Positions 1-9,167 of a stretch of DNA of 36,764 nucleotides are shown piece after piece. The stretch comes from an uncultured Clostridia bacterium. Lineage in GTDB: Bacteria; Bacillota; Clostridia; Oscillospirales; Acutalibacteraceae. A model generated the notes under the pieces. That model was given only the letters and a program-made list of their open reading frames with translations. It searched no databases and had not been told where the DNA came from. A program made the translations under genes and the position numbers. The stretch is taken from positions 1 through 36,764 of the forward strand of contig CALWUW010000022.1 of assembly GCA_944384815.1 (NCBI GenBank), in the 5' to 3' direction. The first letter of the stretch is position 1; every line of letters begins with the position of its first letter.

Positions 1-22
1 AAAGTAGTCAATTTTGGATCTG

Positions 23-78
23 TAAAAAATAAACCACATGGTCAAGCCTGAAAAACGGCTATCGCATGCGGTTTATTT
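23..78 (-). terminator. Terminator of the tRNA operon
   Basis: Two 14-base arms (27-40 and 65-78) pair with one G-T wobble, and on the minus strand they are followed by a run of T (23-29 on the plus strand is A-rich). The loop holds a second small hairpin (45-48 with 57-60). The outer arm begins directly after the CCA end of tRNA-Lys, so transcript end and tRNA 3' end nearly coincide. Confidence 0.8.
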
Positions 79-154
79 TGGTGAACCATCGGGGATTCGA
101 ACCCCGGACACCTTGATTAAAAGTCAAGTGCTCTGCCAACTGAGCTAATGGTTC
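79..154 (-). tRNA. tRNA-Lys (anticodon TTT)
   Basis: Read on the minus strand it folds as a cloverleaf with acceptor arms GAACCAT and ATGGTTC, a TTCGAAT T-loop and an anticodon loop carrying TTT. The CCA end is encoded (79-81). It is the last gene of a five-tRNA minus-strand operon. Confidence 0.96.
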
Positions 155-217
155 ATATATTTACAGCAGTATGCACTGCCTATTCGGCAAAAAACCACCC
201 GGAGCGGGCGGTTTCAT

Positions 218-293
218 TGGCTGGGCTGGCGGGATTCGAACCCACGGAATGACGGAGTCAAAGTCCGTTGCCTTACCCCTTGGCTACAGCCCA
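218..293 (-). tRNA. tRNA-Gln (anticodon TTG)
   Basis: Minus-strand cloverleaf with acceptor arms TGGGCTG and CAGCCCA, anticodon stem ACGGA/TCCGT with loop CTTTGAC (anticodon TTG), and an encoded CCA. It is the fourth gene of the tRNA operon. Confidence 0.96.
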
Positions 294-327
294 TCGATTC
301 CAGCCGGCAACTGCTTGTGTAAAAAGA

Positions 328-405
328 TGGGGTGGAAGATGGGACTCGAACCCACGATCTCCAGAGCCACAATCTGGCGCTTTAACCAACTAAGCTACAT
401 CCACC
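328..405 (-). tRNA. tRNA-His (anticodon GTG)
   Basis: Minus-strand cloverleaf with anticodon stem CCAGA/TCTGG and loop TTGTGGC (anticodon GTG). The extra 5' G expected of tRNA-His (position -1, base 405) faces the C discriminator. CCA is encoded. Confidence 0.95.
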
Positions 406-410
406 ATATA

Positions 411-487
411 TGGCGCGCCAAAAGGGACTCGAACCCCTGGCCTACTGCTTAGAAGGCAGTTGCTCTATCCAGCTGAGCTATTGGCGC
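411..487 (-). tRNA. tRNA-Arg (anticodon TCT)
   Basis: Minus-strand cloverleaf with acceptor GCGCCAA paired to TTGGCGC, anticodon stem ACTGC/GCAGT and loop CTTCTAA (anticodon TCT). CCA is encoded. Only five bases separate it from tRNA-His. Confidence 0.96.
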
Positions 488-495
488 AAATGCCA

Positions 496-569
496 TGGAG
501 CGAGTGATGGGAATCGAACCCACACAACCAGCTTGGAAGGCTGGTGTTCTACCATTGAACTACACTCGC
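496..569 (-). tRNA. tRNA-Gly (anticodon TCC)
   Basis: Minus-strand cloverleaf with acceptor GCGAGTG/CACTCGC, anticodon stem CCAGC/GCTGG and loop CTTCCAA (anticodon TCC). CCA is encoded. It is the first tRNA of the operon, about 18 bases downstream of the -10 element. Confidence 0.96.
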
Positions 570-587
570 ATTTCAGCGACGACTGTT

Positions 588-616
588 ATTATAACAAAGC
601 CGCCGCAGTTTGTCAA
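588..616 (-). promoter_or_regulatory. Perfect consensus sigma-A promoter of the tRNA operon
   Basis: On the minus strand TTGACA (611-616) and TATAAT (588-593) are separated by exactly 17 bases. Both hexamers match the housekeeping consensus at 6/6, as expected for a stable-RNA operon. The -35 lies 27 bases past the stop codon of the preceding clp gene. Confidence 0.93.
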
Positions 617-643
617 CCGTTTCTTTGCAGGATTTAAAAAAAT

Positions 644-2932
644 TTAGAGAGTTTCCACCTGAAGATGATCTCCGGAAACCGAAATCCCCAATCCGGTGAT
701 GGCGGTGTCCCAATGTTCCACCATTCCCTGGGCGATTCGGTTCTCCACTTCCCGGCGGATCAGATTCCGCAGATCCCGAGCGCCGCTTTTTCCGCCCCAT
801 GCATGCTGGGCCAGCCAGGCGGTCACATCCTGGCTCCAACAAAGGTGAATGCCTCTCTCCTGGAGAGAACCCACGTATTCTTCCAGCATCAGCTGAGCGA
901 TCTTCTGAAAGTCTTCCTGGGAAAGGCTCTTAAACTGGATCACCTCATCCACACGGGCCAAAAATTCCGGCCGTAGGAATTCGGAAAGAGCCTTCATGAT
1001 CTTTTCTCTTCCGGCATCCTCTCCGGAACGGCCAAATCCCAAGGCGCCTTCCTTTCGTTCACTGCCGGCATTGCTGGTCATTACTAAAACGGTATTTTCA
1101 AAATTCACCGTACGTCCGTGAGCGTCCGTGATCCTGCCCTCATCCAGAATTTGCAGGAGAATGTTCATTACATCCGGATGGGCCTTTTCGATCTCGTCAA
1201 ACAGCAGAACGGAATAGGGGCGCCGGCGCACCTTTTCCGTCACCTGTCCGGCTTCGTCATATCCCACATAGCCCGGAGGAGAACCGATAATTCTGGAAAC
1301 CGAATGCTTCTCCATAAATTCGGACATATCCAGCCGGATCAAGGTCTCCGGCGTATCAAACAGCTCCTGGCTGAGAACCTTCACCAATTCCGTCTTTCCC
1401 ACTCCGGTGGGGCCCACGAAAATGAAGGAGGCCGGCCGTCTTCTAGGGCTGATCTGCACCCGGCTGCGGCGGATGGCCGCCGCCAGCGCTGCCACTGCTT
1501 CTTCCTGCCCGATCACCTTCCGGTTCAGGGTTTCTTCCAGGCCGCTGAGCTTCTTCAGTTCGCTTTCCTGGATCCGGGAAGCGGGGATCCCCGTCCAAAG
1601 CTCGATGACTTTGGCAACGTCCCCTTCCTCCACTTGGGCGCCTAATGCCTGGGGAGCCAGCTCCTGCAGCTTGTTTTCATGTTGCACGATCTCCGTGCGA
1701 AGCTGCGCCAGCTTCTCATAGTCCGGCTCGGCTTCTTCCCCCGTCAAGGCTTCTTCCTGGGATTTGAGATTTTCCAGCTCGAAAGCCGCCGTATCGTATT
1801 CCGCCATGGGAACATTCCGCAGGGCGGCGCAGGCGCAGCTTTCGTCTAATAGGTCGATGGCTTTATCCGGCAGATACCGGTCGTTGATATAGCGTTCTGA
1901 AAGGGATGCGATCCTTCTGATCATGGCATCCGGCACCTGCACCCGATGGTACTGCTCATAATAAGAGCGGATTCCCATCAGCATCTCCACCGTCTCCGCC
2001 AAAGAAGGCTCCGCCACCGTCACCGGCTGAAAACGCCGCTCCAACGCCGCATCCTTCTCAATGTATTTTCGGTATTCCACAAAAGTGGTGGCTCCAATCA
2101 CCTGGATTTCCCCACGGGAAAGAGCCGGCTTCAAAATATTGGCAGCATTCATGGAGCCTTCGGCATCTCCAGTTCCCACCAGATTATGCACTTCATCAAT
2201 AAACAGGATCACATTTCCCGCTTGCTTGACTTCCTCCACCAGCCCCTTAATCCGGCTTTCAAACTGCCCTCGGAACTGGGTCCCCGCCACCAAAGCAGTC
2301 AAATCCAGAAGGTGGATCTCTTTCCGCTTCAGCTTGGCCGGAACATTCCCTGCCGCGATTCGCAGAGCCAATCCTTCCGCAATGGCGGTTTTGCCCACGC
2401 CTGGTTCTCCGATCAGGCAGGGGTTGTTCTTTGTCCGGCGGCTGAGAATCTGCACCACCCGGGAGATCTCCTTCTCCCGGCCGATAATGGCATCCAATTC
2501 CCCAGCAGCGGCTTTGGCGGTGAGATTGGTACAATACGTATCCAAATGCCGATATTTCTTCTTTTTCTTTTCCCGGCCTTCTCCGGTATTCTTTCCGGGA
2601 TCTCCCCCTTTGGCCTTTTCAGGCTCCTGCGCCGGTTTTCCCATGCCGGGGAAAATGCTCTGGAGAAAATTGGGGAAAGTAGCAGCACCTCCCGGCTCAA
2701 AATCCTCTTCCTGCCCTTCTCCGTCTTCCGCCGCGGGAAAACCCAGCATTCCAAATTCCGAAGCCATGGCGTCCAGCTGATCCTCGGAAATTCCCATTTT
2801 ATCCAGAAGATCCGTTACGGGTTTGATCCCCAACTCCTTGGCGCAAACCAGGCAAAGCCCCTGGCTTTCTCCGGAAGTTGTGGGAGAAATGAAAACCACC
2901 GCAGGGCGTTTATGGCATCTTGAGCAAAGCAT
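644..2932 (-). CDS. Clp AAA+ unfoldase, ClpC/ClpE type with N-terminal zinc finger
   Basis: An ATP-dependent protein unfoldase likely to feed ClpP. From the chosen ATG (762 aa) it has a four-cysteine zinc site (C3, C6, C27, C30), an acidic/lysine-rich linker, AAA module D1 with Walker A GEPGVGKT (175-182) and DEVH, a short coiled middle segment, and AAA module D2 with GPTGVGKT (507-514). LGF at 631-633 sits where ClpP-binding loops occur in Clp ATPases. The frame extends upstream to 3025, but the zinc-finger Met has an AAGAAGG site and the upstream residues look non-conserved. The Cys4 finger resembles ClpE. No ctsR, mcsA or mcsB gene is adjacent. The ClpP partnership is inferred. Confidence 0.93.
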   Translation of the reverse strand: MLCSRCHKRPAVVFISPTTSGESQGLCLVCAKELGIKPVTDLLDKMGISEDQLDAMASEFGMLGFPAAEDGEGQEEDFEPGGAATFPNFLQSIFPGMGKPAQEPEKAKGGDPGKNTGEGREKKKKKYRHLDTYCTNLTAKAAAGELDAIIGREKEISRVVQILSRRTKNNPCLIGEPGVGKTAIAEGLALRIAAGNVPAKLKRKEIHLLDLTALVAGTQFRGQFESRIKGLVEEVKQAGNVILFIDEVHNLVGTGDAEGSMNAANILKPALSRGEIQVIGATTFVEYRKYIEKDAALERRFQPVTVAEPSLAETVEMLMGIRSYYEQYHRVQVPDAMIRRIASLSERYINDRYLPDKAIDLLDESCACAALRNVPMAEYDTAAFELENLKSQEEALTGEEAEPDYEKLAQLRTEIVQHENKLQELAPQALGAQVEEGDVAKVIELWTGIPASRIQESELKKLSGLEETLNRKVIGQEEAVAALAAAIRRSRVQISPRRRPASFIFVGPTGVGKTELVKVLSQELFDTPETLIRLDMSEFMEKHSVSRIIGSPPGYVGYDEAGQVTEKVRRRPYSVLLFDEIEKAHPDVMNILLQILDEGRITDAHGRTVNFENTVLVMTSNAGSERKEGALGFGRSGEDAGREKIMKALSEFLRPEFLARVDEVIQFKSLSQEDFQKIAQLMLEEYVGSLQERGIHLCWSQDVTAWLAQHAWGGKSGARDLRNLIRREVENRIAQGMVEHWDTAITGLGISVSGDHLQVETL

Positions 2933-3046
2933 ATCCAAAAGGCAACCTTCTTTCCATAGACTTACAAACCGCAGACCCTGTGTCTGCGAAAGCGTATAAC
3001 GGGGGAATATCCCGGCTGAAAACACAGCCGGTTTCTTATCCTTCCC

Positions 3047-3676
3047 TTATTTTTCGGGATTATGTTCCTGTGCAGACACGCCCCGGAGATCCGCCTTCAA
3101 ATCGATGGTATCCTTGGGATCCTGGGAACGAAGCGTCTGCTGGAACAACTGAAAATATCCATACAAAGCATACAGCATCAGCGCCGCCGTCACCGAAAGC
3201 AAGGCCACCGTCAGCGGGAAGCTTTCGATCTGCCAGATTCCTTTCAAAGCCACCAGCAGAGTAACGGAAAAATAGAACACCGCCGTGGCCAGCTTTCCGT
3301 ACCATTTGGAAGCACTGGGGCGTTTTTTCACTTTCAGCACCATATAAGCGCCGGCGATCAGCATCAAAAGTTCTTTTACAATAAAAATGGACAGAAGCGG
3401 GATCAACACCGGCACTCGAACCGCCAGACAAACCACAATGGCTCCCTGGGTCAGCTTATCCGCCACAGGATCCAGCATTTTCCCCAGCTCCGTAAACTGA
3501 TTGAACCGCCGGGCGATCATGCCATCAAACATATCCGAAAGCCCGGAGAGAATCAGGCAGATCATCGCTTCCAGGATTTTATCTTGGAGAAAAAACACCA
3601 CCAAAGGTACGATCAGCACGATTCGCAGCACAGTCAGCCCGTTGGGGACATTGATATTTCTATTCCACGTCTTCAT
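3047..3676 (-). CDS. pgsA: CDP-diacylglycerol--glycerol-3-phosphate 3-phosphatidyltransferase
   Basis: Membrane enzyme that makes phosphatidylglycerol phosphate from CDP-diacylglycerol and glycerol 3-phosphate, the first committed step to phosphatidylglycerol and cardiolipin. The CDP-alcohol phosphotransferase signature D-x2-D-G-x2-A-R-x8-G-x3-D-x3-D is complete (it begins at DMFDGMIAR). The 209-residue protein has several hydrophobic helices, a usual size. AAGGAAGGG lies eight bases before the ATG. It sits between cvpA and the clp gene, all on the minus strand with short gaps, so cotranscription is likely. CDP-alcohol transferases with other substrates share the motif, but length and N-terminus (NVPNGLTVLRI) fit PgsA. 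Confidence 0.92.
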   Translation of the reverse strand: MKTWNRNINVPNGLTVLRIVLIVPLVVFFLQDKILEAMICLILSGLSDMFDGMIARRFNQFTELGKMLDPVADKLTQGAIVVCLAVRVPVLIPLLSIFIVKELLMLIAGAYMVLKVKKRPSASKWYGKLATAVFYFSVTLLVALKGIWQIESFPLTVALLSVTAALMLYALYGYFQLFQQTLRSQDPKDTIDLKADLRGVSAQEHNPEK

Positions 3677-3723
3677 GGTTCATTCCCTTCCTTTTCCCGA
3701 ATTAGCCAAAACACCGGGGTCCA

Positions 3724-4236
3724 TTACCCCAAAAGCGTTTCTACCAGCGTCGGGACATACCCTGCATAGAAATTGGAATATACAACGGAAGACGGCAGCG
3801 CTTCGGAAAGAAGCTCCCCGTTTACTTCCATGGAGGAACCGGCAATCTCCAGCACACCGCAAAGCAGAAGAACCACCACGATTCCCTTCAAAAGCCCAAA
3901 CACCGCTCCCAGGATCTGGTTGGCTAAATGCAGACCCGGCAGATGGAACACCATGTCCACAGCCTTGGCCGCCATGCGCACCAAAAGCTGCAGAAGCACA
4001 AAAAGGATCAGCGCGGATAAAGCCTGCACCACCGCTTTAGTGGTTTCATCCTGCATACTCTCTTTCAGGATCACCGACAAAAAGGCAGAAAAACGGCCTG
4101 CCAAAAAAATCGTGGCCACAAAAGCCAGAATACCGCCTACAAATTCCACAAAGGACCGAACGATCCCCTGACGATACCCTAAAACCACCAACCCCACAGC
4201 CAGACCTACAAATAGAATGTCCAGTACTACTCCCAT
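3724..4236 (-). CDS. CvpA family membrane protein
   Basis: A 170-residue membrane protein with four predicted hydrophobic segments. It opens GVVLDILFVGL and has the YRQGIVRSF turn typical of the CvpA family, named for colicin V production and of unclear role in Clostridia. The frame continues upstream to 4377, but the ATG at 4236 has an excellent AGGAGGA site seven bases ahead and the family alignment begins there. A promoter (4331-4359) lies about 95 bases upstream. The last residues end 47 bases before pgsA. Confidence 0.85.
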   Translation of the reverse strand: MGVVLDILFVGLAVGLVVLGYRQGIVRSFVEFVGGILAFVATIFLAGRFSAFLSVILKESMQDETTKAVVQALSALILFVLLQLLVRMAAKAVDMVFHLPGLHLANQILGAVFGLLKGIVVVLLLCGVLEIAGSSMEVNGELLSEALPSSVVYSNFYAGYVPTLVETLLG

Positions 4237-4330
4237 ACGGCTCCTCCTTGCTTGTAAGAAAACCGGGAAGAAAATCAAAAAATCAGTGATCTTCCCGCTC
4301 CCGGTGATTTCTTTTCTTAAAACACCCATT

Positions 4331-4359
4331 ACTATACCATAAATCCCAAATACACACAA
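4331..4359 (-). promoter_or_regulatory. Promoter upstream of cvpA-pgsA-clp
   Basis: On the minus strand TTGTGT (4354-4359) and TATAGT (4331-4336) are 17 bases apart. The -35 overlaps the arm of the hairpin at 4357-4386, so the hairpin separates the DUF5711 operon from this promoter. Confidence 0.6.
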
Positions 4360-4392
4360 GCCTCCACGCTCTGGCATGGAGGCTTGTTTTTT
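4357..4392. terminator. Hairpin between DUF5711 gene and cvpA promoter
   Basis: A perfect 10-base stem (4357-4366 with 4377-4386) and a 10-base loop. The T run (4387-4392) is on the plus strand, while the genes run on the minus strand, where only TGTGTATTT follows. It may end transcription from the minus-strand operon weakly, or stop antisense transcription strongly. Confidence 0.6.
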
Positions 4393-4395
4393 CTT

Positions 4396-5664
4396 TTATT
4401 CTTCCAAATAAGTTAAATTCACCTGGGAGATTCCCAAAACATAGGCAGAGCTTTCATCCCGCAAAGTGATGGCAAAGCTATCCTTTCCCACAGCCGCCGT
4501 TCCTCTGGACGTACCGTCCGCGGCGGAATAGGCACGAATCATTCCCTCTTCCAACACAGCCACGGTGTTTCCCTGAAGGCTTACGTCCTTGATTCCCTTT
4601 TCCAAAGGAATGGTCAAAAGAGTTTTTCCGGAAGAATCCAGCAGGATCAATTCGCCGTGTTCCGCGTTTTCGTAGGGAAACAGGCAAAGAGCCGTTCTTC
4701 CCTGAGAAATACTGTAGGCCGCCAGATGCCTTCCTCCGTAATCGAAGGACACCGGCGCTCCGTCCTTGGGAATCACTACCGTCTGGGTGTCCCCGATCAG
4801 AGAGGCGGAAGAATCCGGATGCATCACAGCGTCAAAGAAAAACGTATCCGTATAGGTGCCCACCGGCGCCACAGCCTCGCTGCTGTTCATATCCAGCACA
4901 TACACCATGGAAACCAGCGCTCCGGCTTCCGCATTGATCCCTGTGACCACGGCCCGGTTGGAACCCGGGTCCACCGCTGCCGCCACCGGATAACAGGAGG
5001 AAAACCGATACCGGAACCGCTGCTCATTTTCCGGCGTATACACCGTCAGCATTCCCAGGTATCCCTCCGCTTCCGTCAGAAGCCCATACGTGCCATCGGA
5101 GCATATGGTGCCGGAAAAGATCATCTCTTCCAGGGTATTTTTCTTCAGGGTCTTGCTATAGGTTTCCACCTGATACCCTTTTCCGCCCTGGCTGTACACC
5201 AGCATCCGGGTTCCTGCCGTTTTCAGAACCGGAGAAGAAAAGCTGTGCTGCCGGCTGATCAATTCCTTGGCTGTGGAATTCAGGACGGTGAGATGGGTAT
5301 CGCTGACCATGATCAAATCCCCGTTTTCCGAGGAAAAATTGCCTTTTTCCACCACGCTTCCCACAAAGGAAGCAGGGTATCCGTCTCCCACGCCCATACC
5401 TACGATCTTTTCCTGGAGCCAATCCATCACCGTTTCCGGATGAAGGTTGTCCCGATTCATCCAAAGCACCAGGGCCAGAAAAGCCGCCAGCAGGATCAGG
5501 ACGGTTTTAACCAGCCTGCGCCGCAAAGGCGACGGTTTTTTCTCTCTTTTTTTCCGGGGCACACCGGCAGTTTCCTGCTCCGGACGATTTTGCTCCACTT
5601 GTTCCAGTTCTTCAAAATGCTTGGCCATCCGGGAGGATATACGGTTTTTCCTGCTGTCTTTCAT
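4396..5664 (-). CDS. DUF5711-like membrane-anchored protein
   Basis: A 422-residue protein with a charged cytoplasmic N-terminus (about 1-50), one membrane helix (about 53-69) and a large outer domain with repeated beta-rich segments that suggest a propeller-like fold. This layout matches the clostridial DUF5711 family, which has no assigned reaction. Its ATG overlaps the truA stop by four bases (ATGA), so the two are translationally coupled. It is the last gene of the long ruv-ecf-truA run. The start is fixed by the overlap. The fold statement is inference from sequence pattern; the family name is from recall. Confidence 0.75.
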   Translation of the reverse strand: MKDSRKNRISSRMAKHFEELEQVEQNRPEQETAGVPRKKREKKPSPLRRRLVKTVLILLAAFLALVLWMNRDNLHPETVMDWLQEKIVGMGVGDGYPASFVGSVVEKGNFSSENGDLIMVSDTHLTVLNSTAKELISRQHSFSSPVLKTAGTRMLVYSQGGKGYQVETYSKTLKKNTLEEMIFSGTICSDGTYGLLTEAEGYLGMLTVYTPENEQRFRYRFSSCYPVAAAVDPGSNRAVVTGINAEAGALVSMVYVLDMNSSEAVAPVGTYTDTFFFDAVMHPDSSASLIGDTQTVVIPKDGAPVSFDYGGRHLAAYSISQGRTALCLFPYENAEHGELILLDSSGKTLLTIPLEKGIKDVSLQGNTVAVLEEGMIRAYSAADGTSRGTAAVGKDSFAITLRDESSAYVLGISQVNLTYLEE

Positions 5665-6413
5665 TCTTCCAGATCCTCATAAAACACTTGATTCAAATAC
5701 AGCCCCTGAGGCGGCGCCGTGGGGCCTGCCAAAGTTCGATCCCCGGATGTTAAAAGCCGGGGCATATCCTGGGGCTGCAGCTTTCCTTGGGAAACATACA
5801 GCATGGTGCCTACCAATATCCGCACCATGTTATATAAAAAGCCATCCCCAGCCACGGTGTACAGCACCATCTGCCCTTCCCGCCGCCACTGGGATTTGGT
5901 CAAGGTCCGCACCATGTTTTCCCGTTCTCTGGAATCCGACGTGCAAAACCCGGAAAAATCATGGCTGCCTACAAAGAAAGCCGCCGCTTGGTTCATCCGC
6001 TCCAGATCCAAAGGATAATAGTAATGATACGCCCGCTGGCGAAGGAAGGGATCCCGCACCCGGGCATTCCAGATACGGTATTCATATTCCTTTCCTTTGC
6101 AGGAATACCGGGCGTGAAAGGACTCCGGCACTTCCCGGCAGGACTGCACCGCAATATCCGCAGGAAGAAAATGGTTCAAAGCGTCCACCAGCCTAAGGCA
6201 GGGGATGGTATGCTCTGTTTTCATGCTGATACAAAACATCCGGGCATGAACGCCTGTGTCCGTTCGGCTGCAGCCTTTCAGATCCGGGCAGCTTCCCAAA
6301 ACTCTGGCCGCCGCTTCCTGAAACACCTGCTGCACCGTCAGGGCGTTGTTCTGCACCTGCCAGCCGTGATAGGCCGAACCGTCGTAAGAAATTGTCAGCA
6401 GCAGATTCCGCAT
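5661..6413 (-). CDS. truA: tRNA pseudouridine(38-40) synthase
   Basis: Isomerises uridines 38, 39 and 40 in the anticodon arm of many tRNAs. The 250-residue protein is of normal family length. It carries the catalytic aspartate D52 in CSRTDTGVHA and the N-terminal YDGSAYHGWQ strand. AAAGGAGG precedes the ATG by seven bases. Following ecfA1-ecfA2-ecfT is a very common order in Firmicutes, which supports the ecf assignments too. It overlaps the next gene by four bases. Confidence 0.96.
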   Translation of the reverse strand: MRNLLLTISYDGSAYHGWQVQNNALTVQQVFQEAAARVLGSCPDLKGCSRTDTGVHARMFCISMKTEHTIPCLRLVDALNHFLPADIAVQSCREVPESFHARYSCKGKEYEYRIWNARVRDPFLRQRAYHYYYPLDLERMNQAAAFFVGSHDFSGFCTSDSRERENMVRTLTKSQWRREGQMVLYTVAGDGFLYNMVRILVGTMLYVSQGKLQPQDMPRLLTSGDRTLAGPTAPPQGLYLNQVFYEDLEE

Positions 6414-6494
6414 GCCGTTCCTCCTTTGTTTTCTCCCTTTTTCCGTATCGCCCCGGGCAGATCCTATCTGAAATCTTCTTTCCTGTCTTTACCG

Positions 6495-7310
6495 TCAGCG
6501 CACAGTGCCCGGCAGGAAAATATTCAGAAGAATCACCCCTGCGCACAGCAAAAGGGCGCCGATCACAGCCACGGCATCGCTTTTTTTCGCTTTCAAAACC
6601 TTCATCCGCGTCCGGCCTTCTCCGCCGTGATAGCAGCGGCATTCCATGGCCATGGCAAGGTCATAGGCCCGGCGGAAGGCGGAAACAAACAGAGGGATCA
6701 GAATGGGGATCAGCGCCTTTACCCGCTGCATCAGGCCGCCGCTTTCCAAATCGGCGCCCCTGGCCTTCTGGGCGCTCATGATCTTGTCCGTCTCCTCCAA
6801 CAAGGTGGGAACAAACCGCAGGGCAATGGTCATCATCATGGCGATTTCATGAACCTTCACGTGAAAAATCTTCAGCGGCTTCAAAAGGCGCTCAATGGCA
6901 TCCGTCAGCTCGGTGGGAGAGGTGGTAAAGGTCAGCGCCGCGCTTAAAAGCATCAGGCAGACGATTCGCAGGGCGATAAACACAGCCCGGTTTACGCCGC
7001 CTTCCGTGATCTGCATCACTCCCCACTGCACCAACACCTGGCCGGAACCATAAAACAGGTTCAGCACGGAGGTGAAAATCACCACGAAAAGAACCGCCTT
7101 CAGGCTTTTGAAATACTGGCGCAGGGGAATGCCCGTAGCCAGAAGGATCCCGGCTACCAGAACGGTCATCACACCCATACTGGCGTAATTGGAGCCTACA
7201 AACAGAAAGATAATAAATAAAAAGGTCAGTGAAATTTTTACCCGGGGATCCATCCGGTGAATTCCGGACTTTCCGGGAATATACTGCCCTAAAGCCACAT
7301 CACGAATCAC
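6495..7310 (-). CDS. ecfT: Energy-coupling factor transporter transmembrane subunit
   Basis: The membrane scaffold that joins the two ECF ATPases to interchangeable vitamin- or metal-binding S subunits. It has five to six hydrophobic segments and the two coupling-helix Ala-Arg-Gly-type motifs: QKARGADLE and AMAMECRCY (the second degenerate). The start is a GTG: AAAGGGGGTG, inside the end of ecfA2, is six bases before GTG at 7310; a GTG three codons earlier (7319) is too close to that site. No S-subunit gene is in the window, so this is probably a shared group II module. Confidence 0.92.
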   Translation of the reverse strand: MIRDVALGQYIPGKSGIHRMDPRVKISLTFLFIIFLFVGSNYASMGVMTVLVAGILLATGIPLRQYFKSLKAVLFVVIFTSVLNLFYGSGQVLVQWGVMQITEGGVNRAVFIALRIVCLMLLSAALTFTTSPTELTDAIERLLKPLKIFHVKVHEIAMMMTIALRFVPTLLEETDKIMSAQKARGADLESGGLMQRVKALIPILIPLFVSAFRRAYDLAMAMECRCYHGGEGRTRMKVLKAKKSDAVAVIGALLLCAGVILLNIFLPGTVR

Positions 7311-8169
7311 CCGGAACACCCCCTTTCCCCAGAAGAGGCATCAGCTGGCGCAAAGCCTCTTCCATGGTCAGCGCCGTATCCACCGGCCAGCCTTTTTCCT
7401 TAAGGGAGGCCATGATCTTAGTGATCTCCGGCACCCGAAGCCCCATGGCTTCCAACTGCGTATCCCTGGAAAAGACGGTTTTGGTGTCTTCAAACATTAC
7501 GGCTTTGGAATCGTTCATCACCAAAATCCGGTCCGCCGTGCGGGCAATATCCTCCATACTATGGGAAACCAGTAAAATGGTATTCTCTCTCACTTTATGA
7601 TACCCGGAGATCTGAGCCAGCAAAACATCCCGACCCTGGGGATCCAGGCCCGCCGTGGGTTCATCCAGAATCAGCACATCCGGGTCCATGGCGATCACGC
7701 CGGCAATAGCCACACGCCGCTTCTGCCCGCCGGAAAGATCAAAGGGGCTTTTTTCCAGCAGCTCCGGGGCAAGGCCTACAAATTCCGCCGCCTTTCGGGC
7801 TCTTTGTTCCGCTTCCTCATCGGAAAGCCCCATATTTTTCGGCCCGAAGCAAATATCCTTCAAAACGGTTTCTTCAAACAACTGGTATTCCGGATATTGA
7901 AACACCATTCCCACCCGAAACCGTACAGAACGAATCTTTTTGGGATCTTCCCAAATATCCCGCCCGTCCAGCAGGATCTGGCCGGAAGTGGGACGAAGCA
8001 GCCCGTTGAGTGTTTGGATCAGGGTGGACTTTCCGGAACCGGTATGCCCGATCACGCCGATAAATTCCCCTTTCTCGATCTTCAGGCTGACGGAATCCAC
8101 CGCCACTTTTCGGAAAGGAGTCCCTTCTCCATATATATAGGTAAGGTCCTTGGTCTCAATCAGTGCCAT
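7300..8169 (-). CDS. ecfA2: ECF transporter ATP-binding subunit A2
   Basis: One of the two ATPases powering the ECF importer. It has Walker [10 protein letters not shown], signature [13 protein letters not shown] and Walker [12 protein letters not shown], and a C-terminal dimer extension typical of EcfA. At 289 aa it is of normal length. The frame is open up to 8247, but the ATG at 8169 has a full AAAGGAGGT site and starts the family alignment. It overlaps ecfA1 by 14 bases and ecfT by 11, so the three are made together. Confidence 0.95.
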   Translation of the reverse strand: MALIETKDLTYIYGEGTPFRKVAVDSVSLKIEKGEFIGVIGHTGSGKSTLIQTLNGLLRPTSGQILLDGRDIWEDPKKIRSVRFRVGMVFQYPEYQLFEETVLKDICFGPKNMGLSDEEAEQRARKAAEFVGLAPELLEKSPFDLSGGQKRRVAIAGVIAMDPDVLILDEPTAGLDPQGRDVLLAQISGYHKVRENTILLVSHSMEDIARTADRILVMNDSKAVMFEDTKTVFSRDTQLEAMGLRVPEITKIMASLKEKGWPVDTALTMEEALRQLMPLLGKGGVPGDS

Positions 8170-9070
8170 GATCCCCACCTCCTTTCCGGGTGCTCTCTGC
8201 CTGTTTCCCGGAGAAATCCGGACGGATCCGCTCCAGCGCCTGCACACACTCTTCCACCGAAAGCACGCAGTCCGGCAGATCTGCTCCGGCTCCCCGCAAA
8301 CGGTAAATCAGCTCCGTGGACTGAGGGACATCCAGCTGGTGCTGCTTCAAAAGCTCCACCTGGGAAAACACCTGCTCCGGGGAACCTTCCGTTAAGATTT
8401 TCCCGTCGTCCATTACCAGGATCCGATCCGCGCCGATGGCTTCGTCCATATAATGGGTAATCAGCACAATGGTGATCCCTTTTTCCCGATTCAGCCGGTG
8501 GATGGTCCGCAGCACTTCCGTTCTTCCCCGGGGATCCAGCATAGCGGTGGGCTCGTCCAGCACAATGCAGTCCGGCTCCATGGCAATGATCCCCGCAATG
8601 GCGATCCGCTGCTTCTGGCCGCCGGAAAGCTTATGGGGGGCAAATTCCCGGAATTCATACATTTCCACCGCTTTCAGGGCGTTATCCACCCGGCGGCGAA
8701 TCTCCTCCGTGGGCACACCCAGATTCTCCGGGCCAAACGCCACGTCTTCCTCAACCACGCTGGCCACCAGCTGGTTATCCGGATTCTGCAGCACCAACCC
8801 CACCCGACGGCGGATCTCATATAAAAGCGCTTCATCCTTGGTATCCATTCCTCCGGCATAAACCGTTCCCCCGGAAGGCAGCAACATGGCGTTATACATT
8901 TTCGCCATGGTGGATTTTCCGGAGCCGTTATGCCCCAGAAGCGCTACAAATTCTCCTTTTTTCACCTGCATGGTGATACCTTTCAGCACGTCATCCGGCA
9001 CGGTCTCCCCATAGGAAAAGGTAACGGATTCCGTTTGGATGAATGCTTCTTCGTTTTGAATCGAATCCAT
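8156..9070 (-). CDS. ecfA1: ECF transporter ATP-binding subunit A1
   Basis: Partner ATPase of EcfA2. It shows Walker [10 protein letters not shown], signature [13 protein letters not shown] and Walker [11 protein letters not shown]. Two in-frame ATGs (9076, 9070) compete; GGGGGA is only well spaced for 9070, giving 304 aa. It leads the ecfA1-A2-T-truA block. No promoter is visible in the 97 bases after the methyltransferase gene, so expression may come from upstream. Confidence 0.95.
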   Translation of the reverse strand: MDSIQNEEAFIQTESVTFSYGETVPDDVLKGITMQVKKGEFVALLGHNGSGKSTMAKMYNAMLLPSGGTVYAGGMDTKDEALLYEIRRRVGLVLQNPDNQLVASVVEEDVAFGPENLGVPTEEIRRRVDNALKAVEMYEFREFAPHKLSGGQKQRIAIAGIIAMEPDCIVLDEPTAMLDPRGRTEVLRTIHRLNREKGITIVLITHYMDEAIGADRILVMDDGKILTEGSPEQVFSQVELLKQHQLDVPQSTELIYRLRGAGADLPDCVLSVEECVQALERIRPDFSGKQAESTRKGGGDHGTD

Positions 9071-9167
9071 GGTCATTCCCCCGTTTCTGCAATCTTCTGG
9101 CTGCGTTGTAAAGGGGTACCGGCTTTGAAAGCGGCTGGGCTTTTTCCGGCTCGGCTCCCTGGGCAGC

